DNA of 64,000 nucleotides from Pithys albifrons albifrons (lineage: Eukaryota; Chordata; Aves; Passeriformes; Thamnophilidae). Positions 26,015-36,582 of the stretch are shown one piece after another. Position numbers and translations under genes: made by a program. The stretch is from contig NC_092461.1 of the NCBI RefSeq assembly GCF_047495875.1, forward strand, positions 47,323,601-47,387,600, read 5' to 3'. The notes beneath the pieces were generated by a model that was given only the letters and a program-made list of their open reading frames with translations, did no database searches and had not been told where the DNA came from. The first letter of the stretch is position 1. Every line of letters starts with the position of its first letter.

Positions 26015-28476
26015 CCTGGGTTTGCAGGTGAGGATTTTGGGCTCATGTTGATTTCAATTATAATGTTAATACTGAAATCATATAAATCAGAACAGATGTA
26101 CCTACAGTATTTGAGATGGTTTAAGCATCCTAGAAAACTACTAAATAATTCACTAAATAACCATGCATTCAAATACCTATTCAGAACTGCAGGTTTTCCC
26201 TACAGTCCCTTACTGACTCAAATTTAATCCCCCTTGAGAGGGTCATATGAAGGGCAGCAGGAGAGAGAACTGCACAGGGCTCCAGCCACCATTCAGGGTA
26301 AGAAAAACCCTAACTCCAGTAGGAGTTCAAAAGTCACTTCAGTGGTCCTCAGATTTCATCCCCTCATTTACATCTCCTGTGAAACAGCAGCAACATAACA
26401 GGATGCACAGAGCCATAGGATAAAAATGCTGCAGCCAAGACCTCTTCATAGCTTGTAGTTAACAGTATTTTCCTTCTAGTAACATGTTGTAATGAGCGAA
26501 TTATAAATGAAGATGAGATTTCACTTGGATTTTCAATATAATTACAAAATAAAACATAACAGTCTGCCAAGCCAGTTCTTCCATAATCACAGACATATAA
26601 TAATGGACAAAACAAAAGAGGGAGAGGAAGGGTTAAATCCAAGACCATCATAAACAACAAAGACCACAGCATTTCATTAAGAAAGACCACAGGATTTCAT
26701 CAAGAAATTCCTATATAAAAATGCAGTTCCTTGTTCTCAAGCAGATCATTTATCAGGAGTTAAAGCCCTGAGCGGAACAAAAAAAATTGTCAAATCCTTT
26801 GTTAATATGTTATGTCACTTTTAAAAATATGCACCAAATTGTGGTAAAACACACATGAACTGACAGAAGTTCTGTGGAGACAAGTCTCTTCCAATAAATT
26901 GGTTTTCAGAAACTTTCACAAGATGGACTGGACAGAATCTACAGAGGTATTTGAGGGGGAAAAAAGAAGTATTAAAAAAAAAATCTGATTATCAATATGT
27001 ATGCTTTATGTTTTATAATCACATGCCAATGCCTGCACTCTTTTATATACAAGCTGAAGCTGTTTAGTGAGGCTAAGTCCAAACTTTTCATATGAAGATG
27101 CTCAGCTCTTCAGTCAATTTAAAACCAAAATAATCACATTAGCTAGACAAGATCTTCAGACTTAAATAATTTCCATTATAAATGAAACATATGATCGACT
27201 TTTTTTGAGATTGAAACTACATACATTTTAGCCATTGCTAGTCACAAGGATGGAGACCAGATTCTCAACATTTGCATGTGCTGTGAATATTTTCTGAGAG
27301 AAAATGTCACAAGGCAAGAAGTACAGAAAAACAGAGCACAGAAATTTTTCTCTGTGGCATGGTGCAGGAGGGAGTGCTTCGGGTAAATAAGATACAGATA
27401 ATGGCAAATATTTTTTTTCTGGTGTTTTGTTTTGGGTTTTTTGTTTTTGTGGTTTTTTTTTAATAAAGTGACTATACACTTTTGCAAAGAAACATATTTC
27501 AAGATGTCAATGCAAACAGGAGGTAAAGCCACAAAAAGCTGCTGTGCTTTACCAAAGGCACAATTTGCTTTCAGGAAGCCTCTATTAAATACAGCCTTTC
27601 ACTTAAAAGGAATAAAGATTCCCCTCTTCCTTGTGGCAGCTGCAGCCAGAGCTGTATGTGTGAGCAGAGCCCTTATTACCAGAAGGGGAGAGAACAGAGG
27701 CAGACCCTATACCTGTGTGAAATCTCTCTGAAGGGGTTTGTGCCATTACTACTCTACTGTCATACATGTAAGGATATTGCCACACAGTATTTATTCCTTC
27801 AGATAAAATTTTCTCTAGCAAACAAATGGTTATCAGCAAACTTTCCTCATCCTCGTTTTATGAATATTGCTCATGGACTAGAGGAAAATACAGCATGACA
27901 GAGACCATCTCATATGCTCATCAACAGGCATAACAGATACCCAGATCTGATCTGATCTTATCACTCAGCATGAGTGACTAAATGACTGAAATGAATGAAA
28001 ACTCCTTTCAGTATTCCTCTTCTGACACCAAAGCCACGTAGAACTTTGAAAAGAATTAGATGAAGTTCAGACAAGTATATGCTAAGTATGTGGACACTGA
28101 GGGAGTTTTGAGTATCTCATTACTTCTGCTACTCATTAGTGGGTAGGACAGTATATTTCCAACACTTTGTGGTCTTCAAAGATTCTTTTTTAACAGAAGT
28201 AACAGGAATAATCAGGATACCATGACTGATCTGCTCCCTTTGTCACTGAAGCAAGCCTACACTGGCAGTTCAAAGCATGTCTGAATTTGCATTTATCTTA
28301 CTGAGAAACAATCCATTACCAGCTGCTAATAATCTTTTTTGCCCTAATGAATCTACGTTGAAAGGAATCTACCTGAGACTCCATGCTGTTCACAGTTATT
28401 AAAACATGAAAGCTGGACTAACTCTGCTGAGAACATTGATGATGGTTAACTCTGATGTCAATTAAATGTCAGCTTT
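26015..28476. other. Unassigned AT-rich DNA, no gene seen
   Basis: No recognised exon or mobile element is present. A G/T-rich low-complexity tract at about 27413-27464 produces low-complexity reading frames in both directions and is listed separately. Confidence 0.5.
27413..27464. repeat. T-rich / TG low-complexity tract
   Basis: This stretch consists of T runs interrupted by G residues (TTTTGTTTTGGG-like units). Reversed, it is an A-rich AAAAC-type tract such as is seen at degenerated retroposon tails. No body of an element is evident on either side. Confidence 0.6.
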
Positions 28477-28911
28477 ATGAACTGGCATCAGCTCAGACAA
28501 TGCAAATTGAACATTGTATTAAAGATGATGCATGCAGAAGCCGTTCTCTCAGTGCAGGTGCCCTGGATCTCTACTGCCATAACCCACACTGCAGAGGGGC
28601 AGGCCCAAAGGGCAGCTCTGGCACGAGGAAACACGAGTGACTGGAAAGTGAAAGTAACACATCGGCTGTTTCTGATAGCAGAGAGACCCACGTGCCAGCA
28701 CAGGCAAAAAAGCTACTGCTGCAAGCCAAGCTTGCACCTGGATCTCCTACGGACAGACATCATCACAATATGGGTCACCCTGGTATTCTTGCTGCTGCTA
28801 GTCCTTTTCATAACACACACAAATTATTGGAAGAAACAGAATTTATTTGTAGGCATGCCTGTCCTGAAGCCAAAGTCTTGCTCCACGTGCAAAAGTCACA
28901 TTCCCTTTTGA
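28477..28911 (+). other. 144-codon reading frame with membrane-like segment (weak candidate)
   Basis: The frame runs from an ATG at 28477 to a stop at 28909-28911. Residues 94-113 form a hydrophobic stretch beginning DIITIWVTLVF and dominated by Leu, followed by a Lys-Lys pair near residues 119-120, which would suit a single transmembrane helix with a cytosolic C-terminal side. I do not recognise the protein. The N-terminal 90 residues look random, and no clear Kozak context or splice signal supports the frame. T-rich or Leu-rich DNA often gives such segments by chance, so I treat it as probably non-coding and list it only because the hydrophobic block is compact and flanked by polar residues. 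Confidence 0.12.
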
Positions 28912-29654
28912 AAGCTAATGCGGTCTTTTTACTGTTAGCCAAACCACTGCCTGTTTGCTGCTAGAAATAGTCACCCTTACCTCAGAGTGGTAATGTCACA
29001 TTCATGTTTAACTGGAATTAATTTATTTTCCTGTTCCTTCAGTGTCAGTGCTATGTTCTGACAGCTCCTGCTCTCCCCAGCACAGCAGGCATTAGTGCAT
29101 AGTCCCCACTGCTGTTGCATATTTATACAGACTCCCCACCAAAGCGCCAAAGACTTTCAATGCTTCCTCAAAGAGGAGGACCCACAAACTTACATCATAC
29201 AACAGATAAGAAAATTAAACCTCCTCCAAAATCTCAGTGTCCCTGGGCTGCCCTGCATGGATCACAGTCATAACTGCATTGCTTTATCCTCCTCTCCTAA
29301 ATAATCTCTCTTCCATAATTAGACTTACTCCTTATCTGCAGCCTAGCCCAAACCTCTTAACACACTCAAGAACATCCATGGGCAGCCTAACTCAGCATCC
29401 TTCGAGATGGTGACCAAGACCAGCCCTGAGGGAGAAATCAATACAGACAGTGGTAAATCGCAGGATAAACAGTAGGACAAAGCTTCACTGCTTCCAGGAA
29501 CTTAGGGTTCATAGGCTTCCTATTGTAGAGGTATTTCTTTGTTTCATAGCCTAGTCACTGAGATTGGTGGGGGACCTCTGAGAATACTCCTGCTCAGAGC
29601 TCAGCTGACCTTGGGGTCACAATCACTTGGGTTTTGATTATCTGCCAGGACAGA
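28912..29654. other. Unassigned DNA, no gene seen
   Basis: No exon or repeat is recognised. Base composition is slightly less AT-rich than the neighbouring stretches, without any CpG cluster. Confidence 0.45.
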
Positions 29655-29735
29655 GACCATACAATCTTGTGGCCACCTCTTTCAGTGTTTGACCATCTTC
29701 ACATTGAGAAAGATTTTTTCTGACATTTTCTGAAC
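29655..29735 (-). mobile_element. Possible CR1 internal remnant (antisense)
   Basis: The block 'ggccacctctttcagtgttt' followed by 'gaccatcttcacattgagaa' closely resembles the CR1 tail section that usually reads 'cagtgtttgaccaccctcac' and then the 'agtgaaaaa' block. The flanks are too diverged to define the element. It is probably an old minus-strand CR1 piece without its terminal repeat. Confidence 0.5.
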
Positions 29736-30378
29736 TTTTTAGCATTTAGATGGTGCTGCAAAAAATTCTAGAGTCTGCCTATGCACTGGCTGTGGGAGGA
29801 GCTGAGCACAAACCTGGTGTAAGGGTAAGGGCAATGCTCCACACATGTTCTTAACACTCTGTATGGGAACACTGCACTACCTTAATGTGGAGTGCTGATC
29901 TTACAAAGGTTTTAAGGCCACAACATTGATTACTTTTGTTGGAATATTCTGAGATTCATTATTTTTCGTGGTTCTGGACTTTCCCTATGTTGTCCAGAAG
30001 GATTCCTGCATGCAGCATTGCTCCCTAATACCCAGAGAAACAAGATAATTCTGTTTATAACTAGTTTCTCATAATAAATGCCAAAATATTTCTCATCTTC
30101 CACACTGAAACAAGTCAGGTAAAATCCAACAATTTGCCAAAAGGTAAATAACCTTTTAATGGCATCTTCAATTCTTGGAACCATTGTCATAAATAGCTTT
30201 TATCCTTTTATTATGCATCTGTTGCATTTATTTCTCCCCTTCCCATAAGACTCCCCATCTGCTTACACATCTCAAACGGCATCTTAAAATTCCTGCAAAA
30301 AAAGCAGCCTTACCTATTCTAGTCTTCAGATTCACATTTTCCTAACAATAGCAGGAACAGAGAAAGATAATAAAATAG
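29736..30378. other. Unassigned DNA, no gene seen
   Basis: This is AT-rich sequence between two CR1 pieces. No exon, RNA gene or further element is recognised. Confidence 0.45.
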
Positions 30379-31281
30379 GATCATAGAACGGTTTGGGTTG
30401 GAAGGAAGCTTAAGAACCATCTAGGTCCATGATCCCTGCCATGATCAGGGACATTTTTCCACTGGACTAGGATGCTCAATGCCCTATCCAGCCTGGCCTT
30501 GAACACTTTCAAGCATCCAAAACTTCTCTTGGCAGCCTGTTCCATGGTTTCACCATCCTCACAGTACGGAATTTCTTCCTAATATCTAATCTACACCTTC
30601 CTTTTTGCAGTTTAAAGCTTTTACCCTTGTTCTGTCACAACATGCCCTTGCAAAACGTCCCTCTCCAGCTCTCCCAAAGCCCCCTTTTAGGTACTGGAAA
30701 AGATGTTAAACAGCACTGGTCCCAGTACTGACCCCTGTGAAATGCCACTTGTCACTGGTCTCCACATGGATATCGAGCCATAGACAGTGACTTTTTGAGT
30801 ACAACCATCCAGCCAATTCCTCATCCACAAAGTGGTCCTTCCATCAAATCCATGTCTCTCTGAGTTATAGCCAAGGATGTTGTGGGAGACAGTGTCAAGT
30901 GCTTTGCACTAGTCCAGGTAGATGACATCAGTTGCTCTTCCCTTATCTACTAACGCTGTAACCCCATCATAGAAGGCCACCAAATTTTTCAGGAACGATT
31001 TGCCCTTAATGAAATCCTGTTTTCTGTCCCAAATCACCTCCCTATTTTCCACACCTTAGCATAGTTTCTAGGATAATCTCCATGATCTTGTCAGGCACAG
31101 GGGTGAGACTGACTGACCTGTAGTTTGTAGTTTCTCAGGTTTTCCTTTTTTCCCTTTTCAAAACTAGGCGTTATGTTTCCCCCTTTCCAGTCGGTAGGAA
31201 CTTCACTGGACTGCCATGACTTCTCAAGTACGATGGATTAGCAACAACTCTGAGAGGTCCCTCAGGACCTGTGGATGCATC

Positions 31282-31737
31282 TCATCTCATCCCATGGGGT
31301 TGTGCACTTTCAGGTTCCGTAGATGGTCTCGAACCTTTTCCTACAGCATGTGTTTCTTCATTCTCCCAGCTCTTTCCTTCATTTTCTGTGACCTGCACAG
31401 TGTGGCTGGAGCACTTGCCAATGAAGGCTGAGGCAAAAAAGGCATTGAATACCTCAACCTTCTCCGTAACCCAGGTAACCAGGTGTCCTCTTTCCTTCTG
31501 GAGAGGGCCCACAATTTCCCTAGTCTGTCTTTTATCATTGACATGCCTACAGAAACTTTTCTTGTCACCCTTAATGTTCCTAGCTAAATTTGATTTTGTC
31601 AGGGCTTTAGTTTGCCTAACTTGATCACTGATTGCCCAGACAATTTTTCTGTACTTCTCCCAAGCTACATGTCCTTGATTCCACACTCTGTAGGCTTCTT
31701 TTTTGAGTATGAGTTTGACCAGGAGCTTCTTATTCAT
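31282..31737 (-). pseudogene. CR1 ORF2 fragment (linker between endonuclease and RT)
   Basis: This is the longest intact piece (151 codons) of the CR1 ORF2 remnant on the minus strand. It contains the blocks KKEAYRVWNQGHVAWEKYRK, NLARNIKGDKKSF and EVFNAFFASAF, which are typical of the segment between the endonuclease and the reverse transcriptase of CR1. It carries no catalytic residues by itself. The true start codon of ORF2 is not here, and the apparent ATG is internal. The next parts of ORF2 are in other frames, so the protein is broken. Confidence 0.85.
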
Positions 31738-31876
31738 TCACACAGGCCTCACGATATTTTGGCCTGAATTCCTTTTTGTTGGGATGCAGCTCTTCTGAGT
31801 TTGGAAGTGACCTTTGAATAGTCACCAGCATTCTTGGACTCCTCTTCCCTCCCGAGCTTTATCCCATGCTACTCTG

Positions 31877-32206
31877 TCAAGAGGGGGACATCAAGAGGGA
31901 CAAGGTCTGCCCTCCTGAAGTCCAGGGTAGCGAGATTGCTGTGCACCCTCCCGCTGCCCTAAGGATATTGAACTCCACCATTTCATGGTCACTGGAGACA
32001 AGGCTGCCCTTGAGCTGCACACTCCCCACCAGTCCCTCCTTGTTAATGAGAACAAGGTCCAGCACAGCACCTCTCCTTGTTGGCTTTTCTATCATTTGGA
32101 GAAGGAAGTTACACTCAGTGCATTCCAGGAACCTCCCAGATTGCTTATGCTTAGCTGAGTTGTCCCTCCAACAGTTATCAGGGCGGCTGGAGTCCATCAT
32201 GAGCAC
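31877..32206 (-). pseudogene. CR1 ORF2 fragment (endonuclease C-terminal part)
   Basis: The minus-strand frame of 109 codons holds the CR1 AP-endonuclease C-terminal signature: a CWRDNSA-like block, RRGAVLDLVL, a NKEGLVG block and SDHEMVEF. The SDH motif is the conserved Ser-Asp-His of the EEP endonuclease fold. The reading frame is closed on both sides by frameshifts, separating it from the N-terminal endonuclease at 32301-32501 and from the linker at 31282-31737. Confidence 0.85.
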
Positions 32207-32932
32207 CAGGGCTTGTAAGAATGTGAAGCTCCTCCTATCTGCCTATAGAGGGCTCCATCCACTCAGTCTTCCTGGTTGGATGGCTTGTAGTAGACTCTCA
32301 CTATAATGTCACCTGTCCCTGGCCTCCCTTTAATCCTGACCCATAAGCTATTGGCTGGCTCCTCATCCATCTCCAAATGAAGCACATGCACTCCAGCTGG
32401 TCACTGACAATAAAGGGTGATGTTCCCTCCTTGTGTCCCCTGCCTGTCCTTCCTAAAGAGCCTATATTCTTCCATTCTGACACTATAGTCACAGAAGTCA
32501 TCCGACCATGTCCCCATGTTATTAAAAAATCAGATGTAGAATTCTGTGGTCAGAAAATTATCTTGTCCATGTTAAGAAATAAACAAAAAAGATGGAGCTT
32601 TGGGAATGGGGGAAGGTTTCATCTGGTAGCACAGTTCACAGAAGAATATGCATTTAAAGTAAGATGAATAAATGGACCTGACTGTGTCCCACAGAGGAAC
32701 AAAGGAGTTCACCATGACAAGACTTAAGCCACTGTTGTGTTTTTTTCATGTGGTTTTTAATGCAAAGAGTATCTTAAAGTTATATTAAAGATGGAAGATC
32801 AAACAGGGACAAAAGATAAGGCTATGTGGTCATCCCTAGTGCCTCTCAGAGTTTGTTACACAGTTTTGGACTGGCTCTTGAGAAAGCTCCATTTCTTCTG
32901 GAAAAACATTTAGTGAATAGTAAGTCTGATTT

Positions 32933-33075
32933 CATAGAATAACAGAATATTGTATGTTGGAAGGGACCTACAAGGATTATCAAGTCCAATTCTTAGGTGA
33001 ACGGCCCATACAGGGATTGAACTCCCAGGGTTGGTATTATTAGCACCAGGCTCTAACCAACTCAGGGTGGAAGCC
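32933..33075 (-). mobile_element. tRNA-Ile-headed SINE with CR1-like tail (TguSINE1-like), antisense
   Basis: Read on the minus strand, the right half is a tRNA-Ile(AAT) relative. It has TTGGTTAGAGC, a GGTGCTAATAA anticodon-arm block with the AAT anticodon, and a T arm with GGGAGTTCAATCCC followed by the acceptor-like TGTATGGGCC. The left half is a CR1-like 3' tail of about 70 bp with 'gttggaagggacctac' and the CATAGAAT end. This arrangement, a tRNA-Ile head fused to a CR1-type tail that borrows the CR1 machinery, is what I recall for passerine TguSINE1. The D-arm start is degraded. The copy is a diverged fossil. Confidence 0.8.
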
Positions 33076-35953
33076 ATTCTATATTATGGCCATAAAAAAG
33101 TGATAAAGGCAAATACAATATGACATAACAACACCTATACAGCTTTGCTGTAGTGCAGATAGAACAATGAATCACATATCAAACATCCAAAATATATCAT
33201 GGACCGTATGTAGTGGTAAATTTCCCCTGCTTCTCAGAACTGCTCTTTTCATAAAGAGTCATCTCTCTAGACAGTCTGAAGAGAACTGAGTGAATTTTCT
33301 TTTTGTAACTATGAGAACAAGAAAATAGAGCTAAAATTCCCATGTGATTAGTGCAATTTCAATTGCTAGAATTTTAATACCACTACCTATAAAATATTTG
33401 CTATAAAATCATACTTGCATTAACAATGAATTATTGGATGTTTATAAGCTCAGAAACTGCTACAGAAATGATAAACCAAAAAACTGGCTGTAGGCAATCC
33501 AGGTTTCAGTATTCTTCTGATAATTACGATTGGGGAGCTTAATGAAATCCAGCACATCAGATTATTTTCACACAACTGATTTGTACTACCACAACATCTT
33601 ACAGCAGTATAAAGCAAATGGATTAGATCTACAGAGTAACTTTACAGTTACACTCTTTCCTTCAGAATGATTTTTCTTGTCCTTTCTGGCAATATTTAAG
33701 AAAATATTTTCAAATTAATTGAAATTAGTGCTCTCACCAAATTACTCCTCAATGACTCTAGAGCAGATACATTTTCTTTTACCCAAGTGCCTTTGATTTG
33801 TTCTCTGCACACACAGAGATGCACTTAATTAAAACTTTCCATCGGAGTGGCACTAGTTAGACACACAAGGCATACCAAGTTGCTCTTAGGCTTTCTGCCA
33901 GAAAGCCAGCAGTGCTGATGCTTTCCTTCATTTACTTTAAAGTGTCAGCAAAACAGGCAATTTATGGCCACATAAATACAGAGCCAACAATCCATGGCCA
34001 CTATCTGCAGCAATACAGCACAGACACAGACAGTTAGTTGCTCCCATTCCCTTGGACTGGTTTATGTGACTGAATACAGAAACATAACACCCTTTACCAC
34101 AGTGTCATAATAAAATAAATCAGTATGAGTGTTTTAAAAAGCATCAAGGAGCAGCATGAACAAATGCCATTAGCAAAGCATGCAATTTGTGCAGGTATCT
34201 ACTATTCTCTATGTTGAAAATTTAACCTGGGGACTTTATACACATAAAAGCAGGACACAGACATATCACATTGTGAAATGAGGTTTGGGTTATATCTGGA
34301 TATTAAGATTTCTGTTAGGAAATAAAGGACAATGAGAAAAGCCTTTTGCTCTGATATAGTGGTGTGATTGTGGACAGGGATTTAAAAAAGCATATGTAAA
34401 AAGGGAGACGACTGAGAAATCATGTAATTGCCAGAAGCATTTGAAAAAGTCTGCAGGACACAACTGCTCTCATTATGTGGTACCAGTTCTGCTTCAGAAG
34501 GCTTCAGAGATGTATCTGGCAAGCAACCCCTGAGAGAAAATGTATTTCAGACCACCAGCGTAGCTGTTCTTACATGTGAAAGATGCAGCAGAGGCTGGAT
34601 AATGCTACTTAGCTCTGTTTGGTGCTGATTGTCATATATGTGTTTTTCACACAGAAGTTAGAACTAGAGCAGTTTCAAACTGAGTAGGTTTCACATCTGA
34701 CAGTACTGATAATTCTCTAAACGACAGACTTAATTACCTAAAAATGAGAGAAATCTTATCTTTTTACAGCCACAATCTAAGAGGAGTAGTTCCAGGAAGA
34801 CTGGAAACATACGACCAGCTGGAGATATCTGCAGGGCACTGAAGCCCAAGCTTGGCATGAAATCTGAGCACAAGGAAAAGTTCATCCTTGTCTGGGAAAT
34901 TTCTTCATGCTTTCCTGTGCAAGAAGAAATGACTGAACTGGGGCATGAGTACCTTCAAATGACTTCATCATTCAGCAAGACTGACCCTCAGTTTATACCT
35001 TGGCGTATTTTTCTTCCAAGCTCAATTTTTATAAAGCAAATCAAAACAACATTTTTCTCATCCTGCATACTCTTGGTAAAGAGCATTATTAGGAAATGTG
35101 AAATCCTTACTTCTAGAATAAAAGCAAAATAATTTCACTGACTTTGGAAATGCCAGGATTTTGCCCTTCAGCAGGAACTTTAACAGGGTATAACGCTCCT
35201 GTACACTAAAAAGCCCAGCCATGTACACAATGTATCTTAAGGGTCTTGCTCAGAAACTATGCTCCTCTCGAATCTTCTTAAGCATAAGGGAACTGGAACC
35301 ACAACAAGAAAGGTATCTGCAATTTTGCTCACACATTAATTACTTGAGATCAACTGCAGAAATAAATAAAAAATTGCATTTTAATGGAAAGAAAACAAAC
35401 AAATAAAACCAGTCACTAAGATGTTAGGTCCTCTTCCTAATTTCAAGTGTCAGCAACTTTTGAACAAGAAACTTGTGATATTAAAGGTTATAAGTGAAGC
35501 ACAAGTGTAATCCTATAATTAAATAATCTGCAGGTTTTTATAGAAACTCCAAGACATAGTAAATAAACACATCAGGATAATTAAATAATTTTAAGTATTA
35601 GACCTACAGCATGAACTTGGTATAGAAATGGAGCTGACCTTCTCTAACAAAATATATGTGCCAAGTTGGCTGGTTAGCTAATGCAAATGCCTTTGAAAGG
35701 CTCTACACAAGGTAGAGTAGAACCTTACTGTAAAATAAACTTCTGTAAAAATAAAATTTAGATGACATTAAACAGTTAAGAAAAATTAGACAGACTTGAA
35801 TTTCTTTTGTATTTTCATTTCTAAAACCATACATTATATCCAGACATTAATTCACATTTTATAAGTAAGGATGCAGTTGCTTAAAGCAAATTTCAAAAGC
35901 TGTTCACACTCTATTTGTATGCATAGGAAGCTAAATTTTATTGGATGGACTGG
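33076..35953. other. Unassigned AT-rich DNA, no gene seen
   Basis: No exon, RNA gene or repeat family is recognised between the SINE and the LTR. Short reading frames such as 34857-35132 have no recognisable features. Confidence 0.5.
35949..35953. repeat. Left target-site duplication (ACTGG) of the solo LTR
   Basis: The five bases ACTGG directly precede the TG-starting LTR and are repeated exactly after its CA end at 36578-36582. A 5-bp duplication is typical of ERVL-type integrases in vertebrates. Confidence 0.8.
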
Positions 35954-36577
35954 TGTTATGGGTTTAGCCAGGTGGGCCTAAACTTAGGTTTTAAAGTTCA
36001 GCTAGGCCTAGGATTGTCAGCTGATTTAAGCTGGGCTGAGCTAGCTAACAGCTGACTTCTTCCAGCCAATAATATTGTATTCCATACCGTACTACATCAT
36101 CTCAAAGGGTGTAAAATCCAGTGTGTGGGAGTGGCTTGGTTAGTTCCATCATGGCTGCACTAAGAGGAAGACATCTAGCAGCTCCTCTACTATGCTAGGC
36201 CCTGCTTCTGTTGTCTCTGCTTGCATTTTGTTTGCATTCAGGGAAGTAGAAACATTTTTGTTGTTACTCTTTCTGTTTCTTGCTATGTGTCTCTTAGAGT
36301 ACTTACAGATCTAGTGTAATAGACTTTGCTTTGTATTAATTGGGGAGTGGGAAGTTATTTCTTGTTATACATAACTTGTGTAAGTGTGTGCTATATTGTG
36401 GTTTTCTCTTATTTTTCTCTTTTCTGTATAAATACATGTAGTTAGTTTCAGCATAAACCTGGTTTTGAGGGTTCTTCTTTTCTCTCCCTCTTCTTTTTCC
36501 CTTGGCTGGCTGTGGGGAGGAGGAACCCTTTCACTCTGTCTTGGACGGTTGGCGTTTTGCCAGCTCAACCCAGGACA
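35954..36577. mobile_element. Solo LTR of an avian endogenous retrovirus (ERVL-like), 624 bp
   Basis: The element begins TGTTATGGGTTTAG and ends ACCCAGGACA, so it has the canonical TG...CA retroviral ends. It is flanked by identical 5-bp duplications, ACTGG. The TGTTATGG start is shared with avian ERVL LTRs as I recall them. A TATAAATA box lies at 36427-36434. No internal gag or pol sequence and no second LTR adjoin it, so it is a solo LTR left by recombination between the two LTRs of a provirus. Orientation is tentatively +, from the TATA box and TG start, but the inverted reading cannot be excluded by the ends alone. The family assignment rests on duplication length and the start motif. Confidence 0.82.
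36427..36434 (+). promoter_or_regulatory. Candidate TATA box of the LTR
   Basis: TATAAATA lies about 150 bases before the right end of the LTR, a plausible position for the U3 promoter. Activity cannot be judged from sequence. The surrounding AT-rich DNA could produce this motif by chance. Confidence 0.3.
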
Positions 36578-36582
36578 ACTGG
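36578..36582. repeat. Right target-site duplication (ACTGG) of the solo LTR
   Basis: This is an exact copy of the five bases at 35949-35953, directly after the CA end of the LTR. Confidence 0.8.

Larger units (their letters stand above)
30379..32530 (-). mobile_element. CR1 LINE, about 2.15 kb, antisense, with degraded ORF2 (endonuclease and reverse transcriptase)
   Basis: The 3' end lies at the left, with a CR1 terminal signature at 30379 and the standard tail up to about 30690. Reading leftward on the minus strand from 32530, the coding order of CR1 ORF2 is preserved. An endonuclease part at about 32300-32530 includes KDRQGT- and YRLFR-like blocks. The endonuclease C-terminal part at 31877-32206 has NLLLQ/EPTRRGA-type and SDHEMVEF blocks. 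A linker at 31282-31737 has KKEAYR, NLAR and GDKK blocks, and the RT N-terminal part lies at about 30720-31280. The RT motif QGSVLGPVL is readable at about 30705-30738. Immediately after it, at about 30697, the sequence jumps to the C-terminal YLKG region. The FADD catalytic box and thumb are therefore missing. Several frameshifts and stops also break the frame. The copy is inactive and truncated within the endonuclease. Confidence 0.9.

Noticed and set aside
31866..32306. 146-codon + strand reading frame
   Set aside because: It is the antisense of the CR1 endonuclease region, which reads clearly on the minus strand.
32990..33075. Free-standing tRNA-Ile gene on the minus strand
   Set aside because: The acceptor and D arms are degraded and the sequence is fused to a CR1-like tail, as in a SINE.
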